64,000 nt of DNA from the NCBI GenBank assembly GCA_951812975.1, contig CATOTC010000001.1, positions 1,148,001 through 1,212,000 of the forward strand, read 5' to 3'. The notes below the pieces were generated by a model that saw only the letters and a program-made list of their open reading frames with translations, did no database searches and was not told the origin of the DNA. This DNA comes from an uncultured Acidimicrobiales bacterium. GTDB taxonomy: Bacteria; Actinomycetota; Acidimicrobiia; Acidimicrobiales; Aldehydirespiratoraceae. The translations under genes and the position numbers were made by a program. Positions 36,755 to 45,255 of the stretch are shown in pieces (the stretch's first letter is position 1; every line of letters starts with the position of its first letter).

Positions 36755-36982
36755 TTAGAGGCTCTCGGACCGGCTCGCGAGGAGATGGTCGACCCGAACC
36801 GTCGCTCCCCTGATCACCGCCTCGCTGGACCTGCTGCTGCGCTCGGCGAAGTACTCCTCAAGCCCGTCAGCTACGAGGGCCACCCACTCAGGTGCCAGCA
36901 CACCCGGGAGCAGCACCGCACCGTCGCGCTGGAACGCCTCGATCTCTTCGGTGGTGACGGGTCTTGTCGGACGTGCGCTCAT
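36755..36982 (-). pseudogene. Phytanoyl-CoA dioxygenase (PhyH) N-terminal remnant
   Basis: The frame encodes 75 residues, of which the first 45 (TTEEIEAFQRDGAVLLPGVLAPEWVALVADGLEEYF) match the start of PhyH-type Fe(II)/2-oxoglutarate dioxygenases. The rest of the family (about 200 residues, including the metal-binding HxD...H) is absent, and the C-terminal 30 residues do not fit the family. The next plus-strand gene ends 83 bases away, so there is no room for the missing part. It still overlaps the PPTase stop by 4 bases (ATGA), so it was once the last gene of that operon. Confidence 0.75.
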
Positions 36983-37689
36983 GCTCGGTTCCCTTCGTGG
37001 GCCACCGCAGCGGCGAAGGAGTCCGTTGAGAGGTTGGAGACGTGCCAGACGGTGTCGCCGGGTTCACCAAGGTCACAGAACTGGAATCGGCCGGTCGTCT
37101 CGCCGTCCCTCAGGTTCTTAGGCACTTCGAAGCGAGAGACGTCCAATGAGAGTCCCCATCCGTGGGCCTTGCTCAACGCCTCCTTGATGGTCCAGAGCCT
37201 GAAGAACAGCCGAAGCTTCCGACTTCCATCGAGCGCGGCCAACTCTGTCTGTTCGTTCGGCCCGAAGGTCCCCTCGATCAGAAGGTCGAGGTTGCGCTGC
37301 GCAGTGAGTTCCTCGACATCCACTCCCACACGTCGGTCGTGGGAGAGGGCGATCAGCCCGTGGCAGCCGCTGTGACTGACATTGAAACCGAAGGACACTG
37401 CGCGGCCGTCGACCGTTGCATAGGGCTTCCCGTGTTCCGCCGAGTCGAGCGCCAGGTCCCCGTTGCGACAGTCGAGTGCATCGCACAGCAGCGAACGGAG
37501 AGCCGCGCGGCACAGGAGGTACTGGCGTTGGGCGCCCTCGTGCAGGAATCGCTGCCAACGGAGCCGCTCAGCGTCGTGGAGCCAGGACCAAGCCGCCTCC
37601 TCGTTGGCGGAATCCGCTGCCAGGTCGACATGCACGATCACGACCCCATCGACCTGGGCGTGCGGCCGCCACCAGTCACCCGCCTCCAT
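36979..37689 (-). CDS. 4'-phosphopantetheinyl transferase, Sfp type
   Basis: Transfers phosphopantetheine from CoA to carrier proteins. The Sfp-type motifs are visible: KPYATVDGRAVSFGFNVSHSG, the Mg-binding RRVGVDVEEL, and WTIKEALSKAHGWGLS. Length 236 aa. In this position it probably serves a PKS/NRPS or lipid-type carrier system, but no such synthase lies in the window. It is coupled on both sides: it overlaps the upstream alpha/beta hydrolase stop by one base and the PhyH remnant start by four. Confidence 0.9.
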   Translation of the reverse strand: MEAGDWWRPHAQVDGVVIVHVDLAADSANEEAAWSWLHDAERLRWQRFLHEGAQRQYLLCRAALRSLLCDALDCRNGDLALDSAEHGKPYATVDGRAVSFGFNVSHSGCHGLIALSHDRRVGVDVEELTAQRNLDLLIEGTFGPNEQTELAALDGSRKLRLFFRLWTIKEALSKAHGWGLSLDVSRFEVPKNLRDGETTGRFQFCDLGEPGDTVWHVSNLSTDSFAAAVAHEGNRA

Positions 37690-38594
37690 CAGATCACCCC
37701 GATTTGGGTGAGGAACTCACGAATCTCCTCCACGCACTTCTCCGGTTGCTCCAACTGCAGGAAGTGCGTGGCGTCGGGAAGGAAGTCATAGTCCACGGTC
37801 AGGATCTCGCTCAGGTCGATCGTGGGCAGATACGAGTACGGCAGCGTCGGGTCCGCACCGACAACCTTGATGGGGCACTGCATCGCGCTGAAATCGACCA
37901 GCACGGCGAAGATGCTGGCATGAGCGATGATCTGAGCCTCATGTTCACGCGGGCAGCGGAGTTCGTATCCGTCGCCGTCCGCGCTCGGGCGCAGCGTGGT
38001 TCTCGCCAAGAGTTCGTGCACTCCGGGAACGGCGAGTTTGAAGGTCGGGGAGAAGCCGATCAGGTCGATGAAGGCCTCCTCGGTCTTGAACCGATGTGAT
38101 CTCTGTGTAGCGAGGCCGGCGGCGCGTCGGGCCGCTTCGTCTAGTTGGTGGCGAACCACCCGGGGGTTGCGCAGGGGCGGGTCGAACAGGACCAGAGCGG
38201 AGTATCGGCTCCCCAAACTCGGAGAGAGCAGCGGTGCCATCGACGAGATCGAATGGAACACACCCACTTGGGGTTTTTCCCCGAAATGGTCGTCGATCGC
38301 TTGCATCAAGGTGTCGTGGTCGTCGACGAATGTTGGGAAGGTGTGGTTCGAGAGGTCGCTGACAGCATTCCAGCCGTGGCTTCTCAGGTCGTAGACGACC
38401 ACATCGAAATCGTCGGTCAGCAGCGACCAGAACGGATAGTAGAGGTCGATCGCCAGACCGTTGCCGTGGCACAGGACAATCCTGGGACCATCCGGGTTCC
38501 CATGACGCCGCAACACGATGACGGTTCTGTCGTCCATCATCACGTCGTGGACCGAGAGCGGCTCGGGAAGGGTCCAGACGCCGGCGAGGATCAT
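37689..38594 (-). CDS. Alpha/beta hydrolase
   Basis: A 301-aa alpha/beta-hydrolase. The oxyanion region is VLCHGNGLAID, the nucleophile elbow is VFHSISSM (H-S-I-S in place of GxSxG), the acid is in VVGADPTLPYS and the His is in LPDATHFLQLEQP. The elbow differs from the G-x-S-x-G norm, which may mean an altered substrate or a non-lipase role. It is the first gene of the operon with the PPTase. Confidence 0.85.
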   Translation of the reverse strand: MILAGVWTLPEPLSVHDVMMDDRTVIVLRRHGNPDGPRIVLCHGNGLAIDLYYPFWSLLTDDFDVVVYDLRSHGWNAVSDLSNHTFPTFVDDHDTLMQAIDDHFGEKPQVGVFHSISSMAPLLSPSLGSRYSALVLFDPPLRNPRVVRHQLDEAARRAAGLATQRSHRFKTEEAFIDLIGFSPTFKLAVPGVHELLARTTLRPSADGDGYELRCPREHEAQIIAHASIFAVLVDFSAMQCPIKVVGADPTLPYSYLPTIDLSEILTVDYDFLPDATHFLQLEQPEKCVEEIREFLTQIGVI

Positions 38595-38651
38595 GGGCCG
38601 ATCCTAACGGTCGTTGGTGTTCCCTTAGTTGACGTGACAGCCGTAGACGGT

Positions 38652-40421
38652 TCAGCGCGCTGCTGCGACCTGAACCGTCACGATGTCGAGGCCGTGGAAC
38701 TTCTGGTGATGCACAGACGAGGCGTAGTGCCGCAACAACCGGAGTGAGACCTCGCCCTCCTCCAAACCCGCAGCGCTGTGGGACTCTTCGTTCAGGTGGG
38801 CCAGCCGGTCCTGGAGATTCTCCTCGTCGAGCACAGCGAGGAACTCCATTTCCACCGTCTCCCGACTCTGACGGGCGACCACCACCAACTTCGGAGTGCC
38901 GCTACTCGATTCGCCCGGGTCGCCCCGGCGTCTTTCACTGTGCTCCAGAATGCTCAGCAAGGTCTCCTCACCCGCCGAGCACAACCGTTGGGTCGCTGGG
39001 TCGTCCCAGCCGATATCGACAGCGAAGCCGCGCAGGAACTCCTCGATCTCGCCCACGACCGACATGTCGAGGTCGACCTCCAGCCGTGCCTGCGCGCGGC
39101 GCTCGGTCCGCTCAACGAACTGGCTCATCGCCACCGCGGTCACCGCACCCACCAGCATTCCGTTGTCGATGAGCGGCCCCCATCTGTCGCCGAGCAGGTC
39201 GGCGCCGATCGTCTGGTTGTCCAGGCCGATCCCCAACGAGAATGCGATCCCGACGGTCAGCGCCTTGCCCCGGTCGAGTCCGCCCGCTACCAGCGTCTGT
39301 ATTCCGCTTACGCAGAGCACACCGATGGCGGTCACCAGGTAGGCACCCATCACAGGATCCGGGATTGCGAGAAGCGCGGCGCCCACCTTCGGCAGCAGCG
39401 CAATCGCTACCATCAGCGCCCCGATCGCGTAGCCGACGCTGCGGGCCGCCACTCCCGTGAGGTGGATCAGCGAAGGACTCGACGACGAGTAGACCGACGT
39501 CGGCGGCGTGCCTGCCAGACCCGAGAGCATTATGCCGATGCCGTTGGTGTTGAGCGATCCTTGGACCAGTCGGAAGTCGGTCACCCGCGGCGTGCGCCAC
39601 GAGACCTGTTGGATGGCGATGCAGTCACCGATGTTCTTGACGCTGCCCACCAGGGCAACGACCACGAACGCCGGCAGCAGAGACCAGAAGTCGGCGTCGA
39701 AACTCAGATCGATTCCACCGAACCCGCCGTCGGGTACGCCGATCCAGGCGGCGTCACTTACCGGTGACACCTCGAAGGCCCCGAACATGACCGCAACGAT
39801 GCAACCGGCGCCGATGGCGATCAACGGCGACCAGATCCGCCAGGAACCGGAAGCGCGCAGCGACAACACGACAACCACGACCAGCGTCACGAACGCCACG
39901 ACCGGGCCGGTCGCCGCGGGTACGCTGTCGGGCACGGCCTGCACCCGGTCGAGCGCTATGGGCAGCACCGTAGCCGCTATCAGCATCATCACCGTGCCCG
40001 AGACGACCGGCGTGATTATCCGGCGCAGAAGGGGCAGCCAGAACGACAGCAGCAGGTAGAAGATTCCAGCACCGACCGTCAGACTCGCGAGCAGACCGGG
40101 TCCGCCTGCGGCCAGGGCCAGCACCGCCACCGCCACATAGTTGGGCGTGGGGCCCATGATCAGAATGTGGCCCGCCCCGAGCCGCGGGAGACGGGCCGCT
40201 TGAAGCGCGGTCAGGCCGCCCGCGATCACCAGAGACGCGAACACCGCCCAGGCGATGTAGTTGTCGTCCTGCCCGCCGGCTCGGGCCGTGATGGCAACGA
40301 TCAGCACGATCGTGGCCAACACCAGCATGACCCCCTGAAGACCGACGCTCAGAGCAACCGGCAGTCCGCAGCGATCATCCGGTTCGAATCGAACGGCCTC
40401 CTCTGCTGCCGCCTTGCTCAC
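38652..40421 (-). CDS. NCS2-type nucleobase permease fused to an RsbW-like ATPase domain
   Basis: A 589-aa membrane protein. Residues about 20-440 form a uracil/xanthine permease-like domain with around 12-14 hydrophobic helices; GSVKNIGDCIAIQQVSWR and NTNGIGIMLSGLAGTPPTSVYSSS match the NCS2 core. Residues about 447-589 form a soluble domain whose FAVDIGWDDPATQRLCSAGEETLLSILEHS and LLRHYASSVHHQKFHGLDIVTVQV match the histidine-kinase-like ATPase (RsbW/anti-sigma) fold. The N-box reads GEETLLSILEH, with Ser where the Mg-binding Asn normally sits. Transport may be linked to nucleotide sensing. Confidence 0.85.
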   Translation of the reverse strand: MSKAAAEEAVRFEPDDRCGLPVALSVGLQGVMLVLATIVLIVAITARAGGQDDNYIAWAVFASLVIAGGLTALQAARLPRLGAGHILIMGPTPNYVAVAVLALAAGGPGLLASLTVGAGIFYLLLSFWLPLLRRIITPVVSGTVMMLIAATVLPIALDRVQAVPDSVPAATGPVVAFVTLVVVVVLSLRASGSWRIWSPLIAIGAGCIVAVMFGAFEVSPVSDAAWIGVPDGGFGGIDLSFDADFWSLLPAFVVVALVGSVKNIGDCIAIQQVSWRTPRVTDFRLVQGSLNTNGIGIMLSGLAGTPPTSVYSSSSPSLIHLTGVAARSVGYAIGALMVAIALLPKVGAALLAIPDPVMGAYLVTAIGVLCVSGIQTLVAGGLDRGKALTVGIAFSLGIGLDNQTIGADLLGDRWGPLIDNGMLVGAVTAVAMSQFVERTERRAQARLEVDLDMSVVGEIEEFLRGFAVDIGWDDPATQRLCSAGEETLLSILEHSERRRGDPGESSSGTPKLVVVARQSRETVEMEFLAVLDEENLQDRLAHLNEESHSAAGLEEGEVSLRLLRHYASSVHHQKFHGLDIVTVQVAAAR

Positions 40422-40531
40422 TTGGCACGACCATTCAAAGGGCGCGAAGCGACTTCCATGCCCGAACCATAGCCGTCTGCGGACTTGTCATCGGAATGAC
40501 TATTGTGTCGTGAACACGTCAGGAGGCTGGA

Positions 40532-41386
40532 TTGCTCTCTGCGGAAGTTGACACAGTCGCCCTCGAGGCCGGGATCGTCGACACACCCGGGTTCCGAGTC
40601 GTGCATGAGCGCACGAATACCGTGTTGGCGCATTCGTCAGCCAAGACCTGTGCACGGGTATCGCCGATCCACGAGACCCACCAAGAAACGGCACGCACGC
40701 TGCACGCTGTGGAGATGCTGGTCGCCCAGGACGCCGCGGTGCTGCCCGCCGCGTACCCGACCCCCCTGCCGTTGCCGTCTGGTCGCAATGTGACGTTCTG
40801 GCCGTTGGCAAGCCCCATGACCAACAACAACGTGACGAATCAGGAGATGGCCGACGCGATCCTCAGCCTCCACCAAGCCGAACCCGACCTCTCGTTGCGA
40901 GAGTGGAGATACTCCGAAGCGCTGAGCCGGCACCATCTCGACAAGGCTCGACTGGCCGAGGTGCCGGAGGTTCTGATCGATCGGCTCGAGGGCCTGCTTG
41001 AACGAACGCTGTTCGCCGTGCAGATCAAAGATGTCGAACCTCACATAGCGATTCATGCCAACGCGTTTCCCGAGAAGATGGTCCGCCACGAGGGCGCCAT
41101 CAAGCTGATCGACTGCGACCAGACCGGCTTCGGACCGCCCGAACAGGACCTCGCAACCGTCATCCACAACTGTCGGCGCTATCCGACCTCAACCACCGAG
41201 CACGGATTCCTCAGTTGCTACGACGGGGACTACGACGCGGAACTGCTGAACCGGCTCGTCCGGTTGCGGGAGGTGGCATCGATAATCTGGCTGGCGTCGA
41301 TGCACGGCACGAAGGTGCGCGCACTGCCTGAAGTGCAACACCGGTTGGAGACCCTCGACACGTCACACCGCTGGCACAAGACCTGA
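40532..41386 (+). CDS. Aminoglycoside phosphotransferase-like protein, probable pseudokinase
   Basis: A 284-aa protein of the APH/choline kinase fold. The TTG start is well supported by AGGAGG (40521-40526) five bases upstream. The catalytic loop that should read HGDxxxxN reads HANAFPEK (residues 175-182), so both the catalytic Asp and the Mg-binding Asn are changed; the later Asp motif (IDCDQTGFGPPEQDLA, 193-208) is intact. The intact paralogue at 47138 has HGDLYPGN. The N-terminal lobe is also poorly conserved. It may be a non-catalytic binding protein. Confidence 0.8.
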   Translation: MLSAEVDTVALEAGIVDTPGFRVVHERTNTVLAHSSAKTCARVSPIHETHQETARTLHAVEMLVAQDAAVLPAAYPTPLPLPSGRNVTFWPLASPMTNNNVTNQEMADAILSLHQAEPDLSLREWRYSEALSRHHLDKARLAEVPEVLIDRLEGLLERTLFAVQIKDVEPHIAIHANAFPEKMVRHEGAIKLIDCDQTGFGPPEQDLATVIHNCRRYPTSTTEHGFLSCYDGDYDAELLNRLVRLREVASIIWLASMHGTKVRALPEVQHRLETLDTSHRWHKT

Positions 41387-41404
41387 CCCCGCCCTGACCT
41401 CGCG

Positions 41405-41677
41405 TTGCGGGCTCGTGCCAGAATCGACGCATGGCCGCACCGGACGACCGCCTCGACAGCCCAATGGGACACGTGGACACAGGCCACGCTTCACACCCCC
41501 ACCGGGAGGCACTCGTGGGCACGGTTCGAGTTCTTCTGGTCGCCGAGCCCCGGTGATTACACGGTGATGACCCGGGCTTCGGATTTCACCGGCGACTCCC
41601 AGCCCGACTCTGTGCCGTTCAACGAGAAGGGATACCTGATCAACCAGCCCCGGCACCACCCGATAACCGTGGCCTAG
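41405..41677 (+). pseudogene. Sulfite oxidase C-terminal remnant (Mo-co dimerisation domain)
   Basis: The last 60 residues (WDTWTQATLHTPTGRHSWARFEFFWSPSPGDYTVMTRASDFTG...NEKGYLINQP) match the C-terminal dimerisation domain of sulfite-oxidase-family molybdoenzymes (W.RF.FFW.P.PG.Y...RA.D..G..QP...NxxGY..N). The molybdopterin domain with its Cys ligand is absent; only 18 bases separate the first ATG from the upstream gene. It is therefore a 5'-deleted fragment, not a working gene. Confidence 0.75.
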
Positions 41678-41695
41678 ACGGCGCAGCGTTCGTCC

Positions 41696-41740
41696 GCCCG
41701 CCACCCAGCCGCCCGCCACCCGGGCGCCCGCCACGCGGCC
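41696..41740. repeat. 15-bp minisatellite
   Basis: Three 15-bp units (GCCCGCCACCCAGCC and close variants) at 41696-41710, 41711-41725 and 41726-41740, in the gap after the sulfite oxidase remnant. Confidence 0.8.
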
Positions 41741-41791
41741 GCCCCGTTTGCGCCTCGTGTTGTGGAACGATGCTGATGCCAGGGAGAATGG

Positions 41792-42772
41792 GTGATGCGG
41801 ATCTGGCGACAGCACTCACTCGGCAACCCGGCGGAACTGCTGAGACTGGAAGAGGTCGATGACCCTCTTGTCGATCCCGGCAGGGTGTTGGTGGAAGTCG
41901 AGGCCGTGGGGTTGACATTCGTCGACTGTCTCATGGCCCGAGGCATGTATCAGGCGACCACACCGATCCCGTGGTCACCTGGCGCCGAAATCGTGGGGCG
42001 GGTAACAGAGGTCGGCGAAGGGGTTCAAGACCTTGAGCCCGGGCAGCGTGTGGTCGGAGTCGGTGGCGGGGGTGTAGCCGAGAGGGCCGCACTTAGAGCC
42101 GCCGGTCTGCACAAGCTCGACGAGAACGTGACCGCAGGGGCCGCCGCGGCTCTGTTGGTGAACTACGGAACATCGTGGTTCGCGCTGCACGACCGTGCTC
42201 AACTCGCCGCCGGCGAGACACTGTTGGTGCACGCCGCTATGGGCGGGGTGGGCACCGCCGCAGTACAGCTGGGCCTGGCCGCGAAGGCAAGAGTAATCGC
42301 CACCGCCGGCGGTGCCGACAAGACGGCCCGGCTGTCCGAGATGGGCGTGGAACTGGCAGTCGACTATCTGGAGACCCCCGATTTCGTCGACGTGATCCGG
42401 GCACACACTGACGGTCGAGGCGTGGACGTGTGTTTCGACCCCGTCGGTGGCGACGTGTTCGACCGGTCCCGCCGAGTCATGGCCTGGGACGGACGCCTAC
42501 TGGTGATCGGCTTCACCAGCGGGCGCATCCCCGAGGCCCCCGCAAACCACGTGCTGCTGAAGAACTACTCGATAGTCGGGGTCCACTGGGGGGCATCAGT
42601 AGCTCGCAACCCCCATGCCTCCGAGCAGGCCCACCAGACTATGCTCGCTCTTCTTCAAGACGGACGCATCAACCCGCCAGTGTTCCCCCCGTTCGCTTTC
42701 GAGGACACACCCGCGGCCCTCGACGCCATCTATAACCGCTCCACCTGGGGCAAAGTCATCGTCGGGCGCTGA
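41792..42772 (+). CDS. Quinone oxidoreductase-like MDR protein
   Basis: Medium-chain dehydrogenase/reductase of the NADPH:quinone reductase (zeta-crystallin) type. WSPGAEIVGRVTEVGEGVQDLEPGQRVVG is the catalytic domain motif, and LLVHAAMGGVGTAAVQLGLAAKARVIATAGG is the NADPH-binding loop; no zinc ligands are present, as usual for this branch. It ends with the common STWGKVIVG. GGGAGA precedes GTG 41792 (an ATG follows at 41795). Length 326 aa. Confidence 0.92.
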   Translation: MMRIWRQHSLGNPAELLRLEEVDDPLVDPGRVLVEVEAVGLTFVDCLMARGMYQATTPIPWSPGAEIVGRVTEVGEGVQDLEPGQRVVGVGGGGVAERAALRAAGLHKLDENVTAGAAAALLVNYGTSWFALHDRAQLAAGETLLVHAAMGGVGTAAVQLGLAAKARVIATAGGADKTARLSEMGVELAVDYLETPDFVDVIRAHTDGRGVDVCFDPVGGDVFDRSRRVMAWDGRLLVIGFTSGRIPEAPANHVLLKNYSIVGVHWGASVARNPHASEQAHQTMLALLQDGRINPPVFPPFAFEDTPAALDAIYNRSTWGKVIVGR

Positions 42773-42775
42773 ACA

Positions 42776-44452
42776 TCAGAGCAGAATGCGGCGCGCCACG
42801 ACGCGCGCCCCGTCCATATCGTCGACGAAGTGGTCGTCGGGGACGCGACGCAGAACGTCCAACGCCTCAACGCTGGTACTCGCCAGACCCGACAGGCCCA
42901 TCACGATGCACTCGGTCTCGGACGCGATCGCTGCGTCCACCAGCTGGCCCAGCACCAGAGCAGCGCTGTCGTCGATGAACACAGTCTGGGAGAAATCAAG
43001 AATCACCACTTCGTGTTCGGCGATGTCGCTGCGGATCGTGCTGAACAGCTTCGTCGAGGACGCAACAGTGAAGCTGCCCCGCAACGACAGCAGGCCCGTT
43101 CGGGCCGCGAACGGGTCCTCCATCTCGAAATCGAAGTCGAACGCGTCACCGCCGTCATCGTCATCGTCATCGTCGTCATCGTCGTCATCGGCGAGGAAGG
43201 TCATGTCGAGCAGCGGGGTCGAGACGACCATGTCGAGCTCCAAGCGCTCCAGCTGACGTGCGCCGGTCATTGCCGCCGCAATCAAACCGACCGCCACAGC
43301 AACAACCAGGTCGGAGATCACCGACAACCCGAGCGTCAGCAACAGCACAACCACGTTCTCGCGGGGAATTAGACGGATCCGAGTCAGGTAGCGCCAGTCG
43401 ATGATGTCGAAGCCGATCTTGATGAGTATCCCGGCCAGCACGGCGTGCGGAATCGCGTCGGCATACCTTCCCAGTCCCAGCACAAGCGCCAGCAGGATCG
43501 TCGCACACAGCACCCCGGACACCCGCGACCGGCCCCCGGCACGAACGTTGGCGACGGTGCACGACGTCGCTCCTGCTCCAGGCACACCGCCGACGAGCGC
43601 CACCAGCACGTTCGCGAATCCCACGCCCATCAGTTCCCGGTTGGGCTCGTGGCTCTGCAGGGTCAACGAGTCGGCCACCCTCGCAGTGAGCAGGCTGTTG
43701 ATCGAACCGAGCAGGGCGATCGTCACAGCAGGTGGGAGCGCCGCTCCTATGTCACCCAGCGCCAGCTCCGGCATCTCGAGATCGGGGAGGCCCGCAGGCA
43801 CCTCTGCCAACGTCGGCACATCGCTCAACCAGAACACCGCGAGCAGCGTCCCGATGAGCAGCGCTGCCACGGACGGGGGCATGAACCTGCGGAGCCGCTC
43901 CGGCCAGAAGATACAGACCGCCAGCGTGACGACCCCCAGGGCCAGCGCGCTCGGGTCGACGTTGCTGACCGCATCGGGCCACGAACGCAGCGACTTGAGA
44001 GCACCGCCGAGGGCTACCTCGCTGCCGAGCAACGGCAGAAACTGGACCAGGATGATGATCAACCCGACCGCGGAGGTGAACCCCGACACCACCGCGTAGG
44101 GCGTGTATGCCATGTAGCTGCCCAACCGCAACGCACCCATCAGCACCTGGATCAACCCGGCCAGCGCCACGATGGCGAGCGCCTTGCCGAGATCCTGGTT
44201 GGCGTAGTCGACGAAGACCACGGCCATGGCCACCGACAACGGCGCCGTAGGCCCCGATATCTGAGTCTTCGAGCCACCCAGCAGTGCCCCCAACAGACCC
44301 ACCACGATCGCCCCGTAGAGCCCGGCGACCGCCCCCAACCCCGACGCGACGCCAAAGGCGAGCGACAGCGGCAGGGCGACCACGGCCGCAGTCAGCCCAC
44401 CAAACACGTCACCTCGGAGTACCTGGAACTTCTCGCTCGTCTGCGAACTCAT
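42776..44452 (-). CDS. SulP-family anion transporter with STAS domain
   Basis: A 558-aa SLC26/SulP transporter. The membrane part (about 10-12 helices) begins with GDVFGGLTAAVVALPLSLAFGVASG and contains the family SGPTAPLSVAM and GVPGAGATSCTVANVRAGGRSRVSGV motifs. The C-terminal STAS domain (about residues 405-545, VVILDFSQTVFIDDSAALVLG) is interrupted after its first strand by a loop with 12 consecutive aspartates (43154-43189). The ATG at 44452 has GAGAGGG. The position next to a sulfite oxidase remnant and a cysteine-dioxygenase-like gene suggests sulfate or another oxyanion, but SulP proteins also move bicarbonate. Confidence 0.9.
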   Translation of the reverse strand: MSSQTSEKFQVLRGDVFGGLTAAVVALPLSLAFGVASGLGAVAGLYGAIVVGLLGALLGGSKTQISGPTAPLSVAMAVVFVDYANQDLGKALAIVALAGLIQVLMGALRLGSYMAYTPYAVVSGFTSAVGLIIILVQFLPLLGSEVALGGALKSLRSWPDAVSNVDPSALALGVVTLAVCIFWPERLRRFMPPSVAALLIGTLLAVFWLSDVPTLAEVPAGLPDLEMPELALGDIGAALPPAVTIALLGSINSLLTARVADSLTLQSHEPNRELMGVGFANVLVALVGGVPGAGATSCTVANVRAGGRSRVSGVLCATILLALVLGLGRYADAIPHAVLAGILIKIGFDIIDWRYLTRIRLIPRENVVVLLLTLGLSVISDLVVAVAVGLIAAAMTGARQLERLELDMVVSTPLLDMTFLADDDDDDDDDDDDGGDAFDFDFEMEDPFAARTGLLSLRGSFTVASSTKLFSTIRSDIAEHEVVILDFSQTVFIDDSAALVLGQLVDAAIASETECIVMGLSGLASTSVEALDVLRRVPDDHFVDDMDGARVVARRILL

Positions 44453-44604
44453 GACCCTCTCGACAATAGACCAACGGTCAGTTCCTGTTCGGGACGCCTT
44501 TCGGCCATTTCGACACCCGACCAACCGAGACACCCTGGCGACCAGTGACGACTACTGAGCGTGCGCAGAATATGCTGAAGGCGGGTCTCGGGCGAAAGGG
44601 CACC

Positions 44605-45213
44605 ATGAGCGAGACTGACCGAGAAACGGACCGAACTGCATTGGTCACCGAGGCGATGGGAGACATCGCTGAGATCGACGCCGCCGGGCGCGAACAGGGC
44701 GGTATCGACCAGGCCGGTGTCGAGCGCATCAAGGCTCGGTTGTTACGGCTGGCCGAACACGAAGACCTGTTCCCCGACGAGGACTTCCCCCCGCCCGACG
44801 GCGACTCCAGTTCGCTCATGTACCGGATAGCGCAGGACGACGAACGGCTGGCGCTGTACATCCAAACCGTGGGCAACGGCGTTTCGGCACCGCCGCACGA
44901 GCACACGACCTGGGCAGTGATCGTGGGCATGCGAGGCCAGGAACTGAACCGGCTCTACGGTCCCTGCGCCGGAGGAGGCGAACCGCAGGTGCAACACGAA
45001 GTCGTCGTCGAACGGGGAACCGGGGTGGCGATGCTCGGCGACGACGTCCACTCGATCCATATTGAGGGTGCTTCGGCGAATTTCCACTGCTACGGCCTCG
45101 CCCTCGAACAGCTCTCCGGCCGCCGCTTCTGGAACGCCCGACACGGTGAATGGCGCGAATACCACGATGTCGGCACGATCGTCGAAGCCCGCCCCGAGCA
45201 CGCCGAAATCTGA
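44605..45213 (+). CDS. Cysteine dioxygenase-like cupin
   Basis: A thiol-dioxygenase-type cupin, about 202 aa. The iron ligands are in PPHEHTTWAVIVGMRG (HxH) and in DDVHSIHIEG (His), with RLY, YIQTVG and the C-terminal FHCYGL strands as in 3-mercaptopropionate/cysteine dioxygenases. It would oxidise a thiol to a sulfinate. GTG 44545 is an upstream alternative that adds 20 basic residues; ATG 44605 has AAAGGG before it. It is divergent from the SulP gene. Confidence 0.78.
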   Translation: MSETDRETDRTALVTEAMGDIAEIDAAGREQGGIDQAGVERIKARLLRLAEHEDLFPDEDFPPPDGDSSSLMYRIAQDDERLALYIQTVGNGVSAPPHEHTTWAVIVGMRGQELNRLYGPCAGGGEPQVQHEVVVERGTGVAMLGDDVHSIHIEGASANFHCYGLALEQLSGRRFWNARHGEWREYHDVGTIVEARPEHAEI

Positions 45214-45255
45214 TTGTGCCCCGGGTTGTACGGGTTTAGAGGTAACCGCGCGGCC

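Noticed and set aside
40532..41386. Aminoglycoside resistance gene
   Set aside because: The APH-like fold is present but the catalytic Asp is missing; nothing supports drug phosphorylation. The intact paralogue at 47138 also lacks specific evidence for antibiotic substrates.
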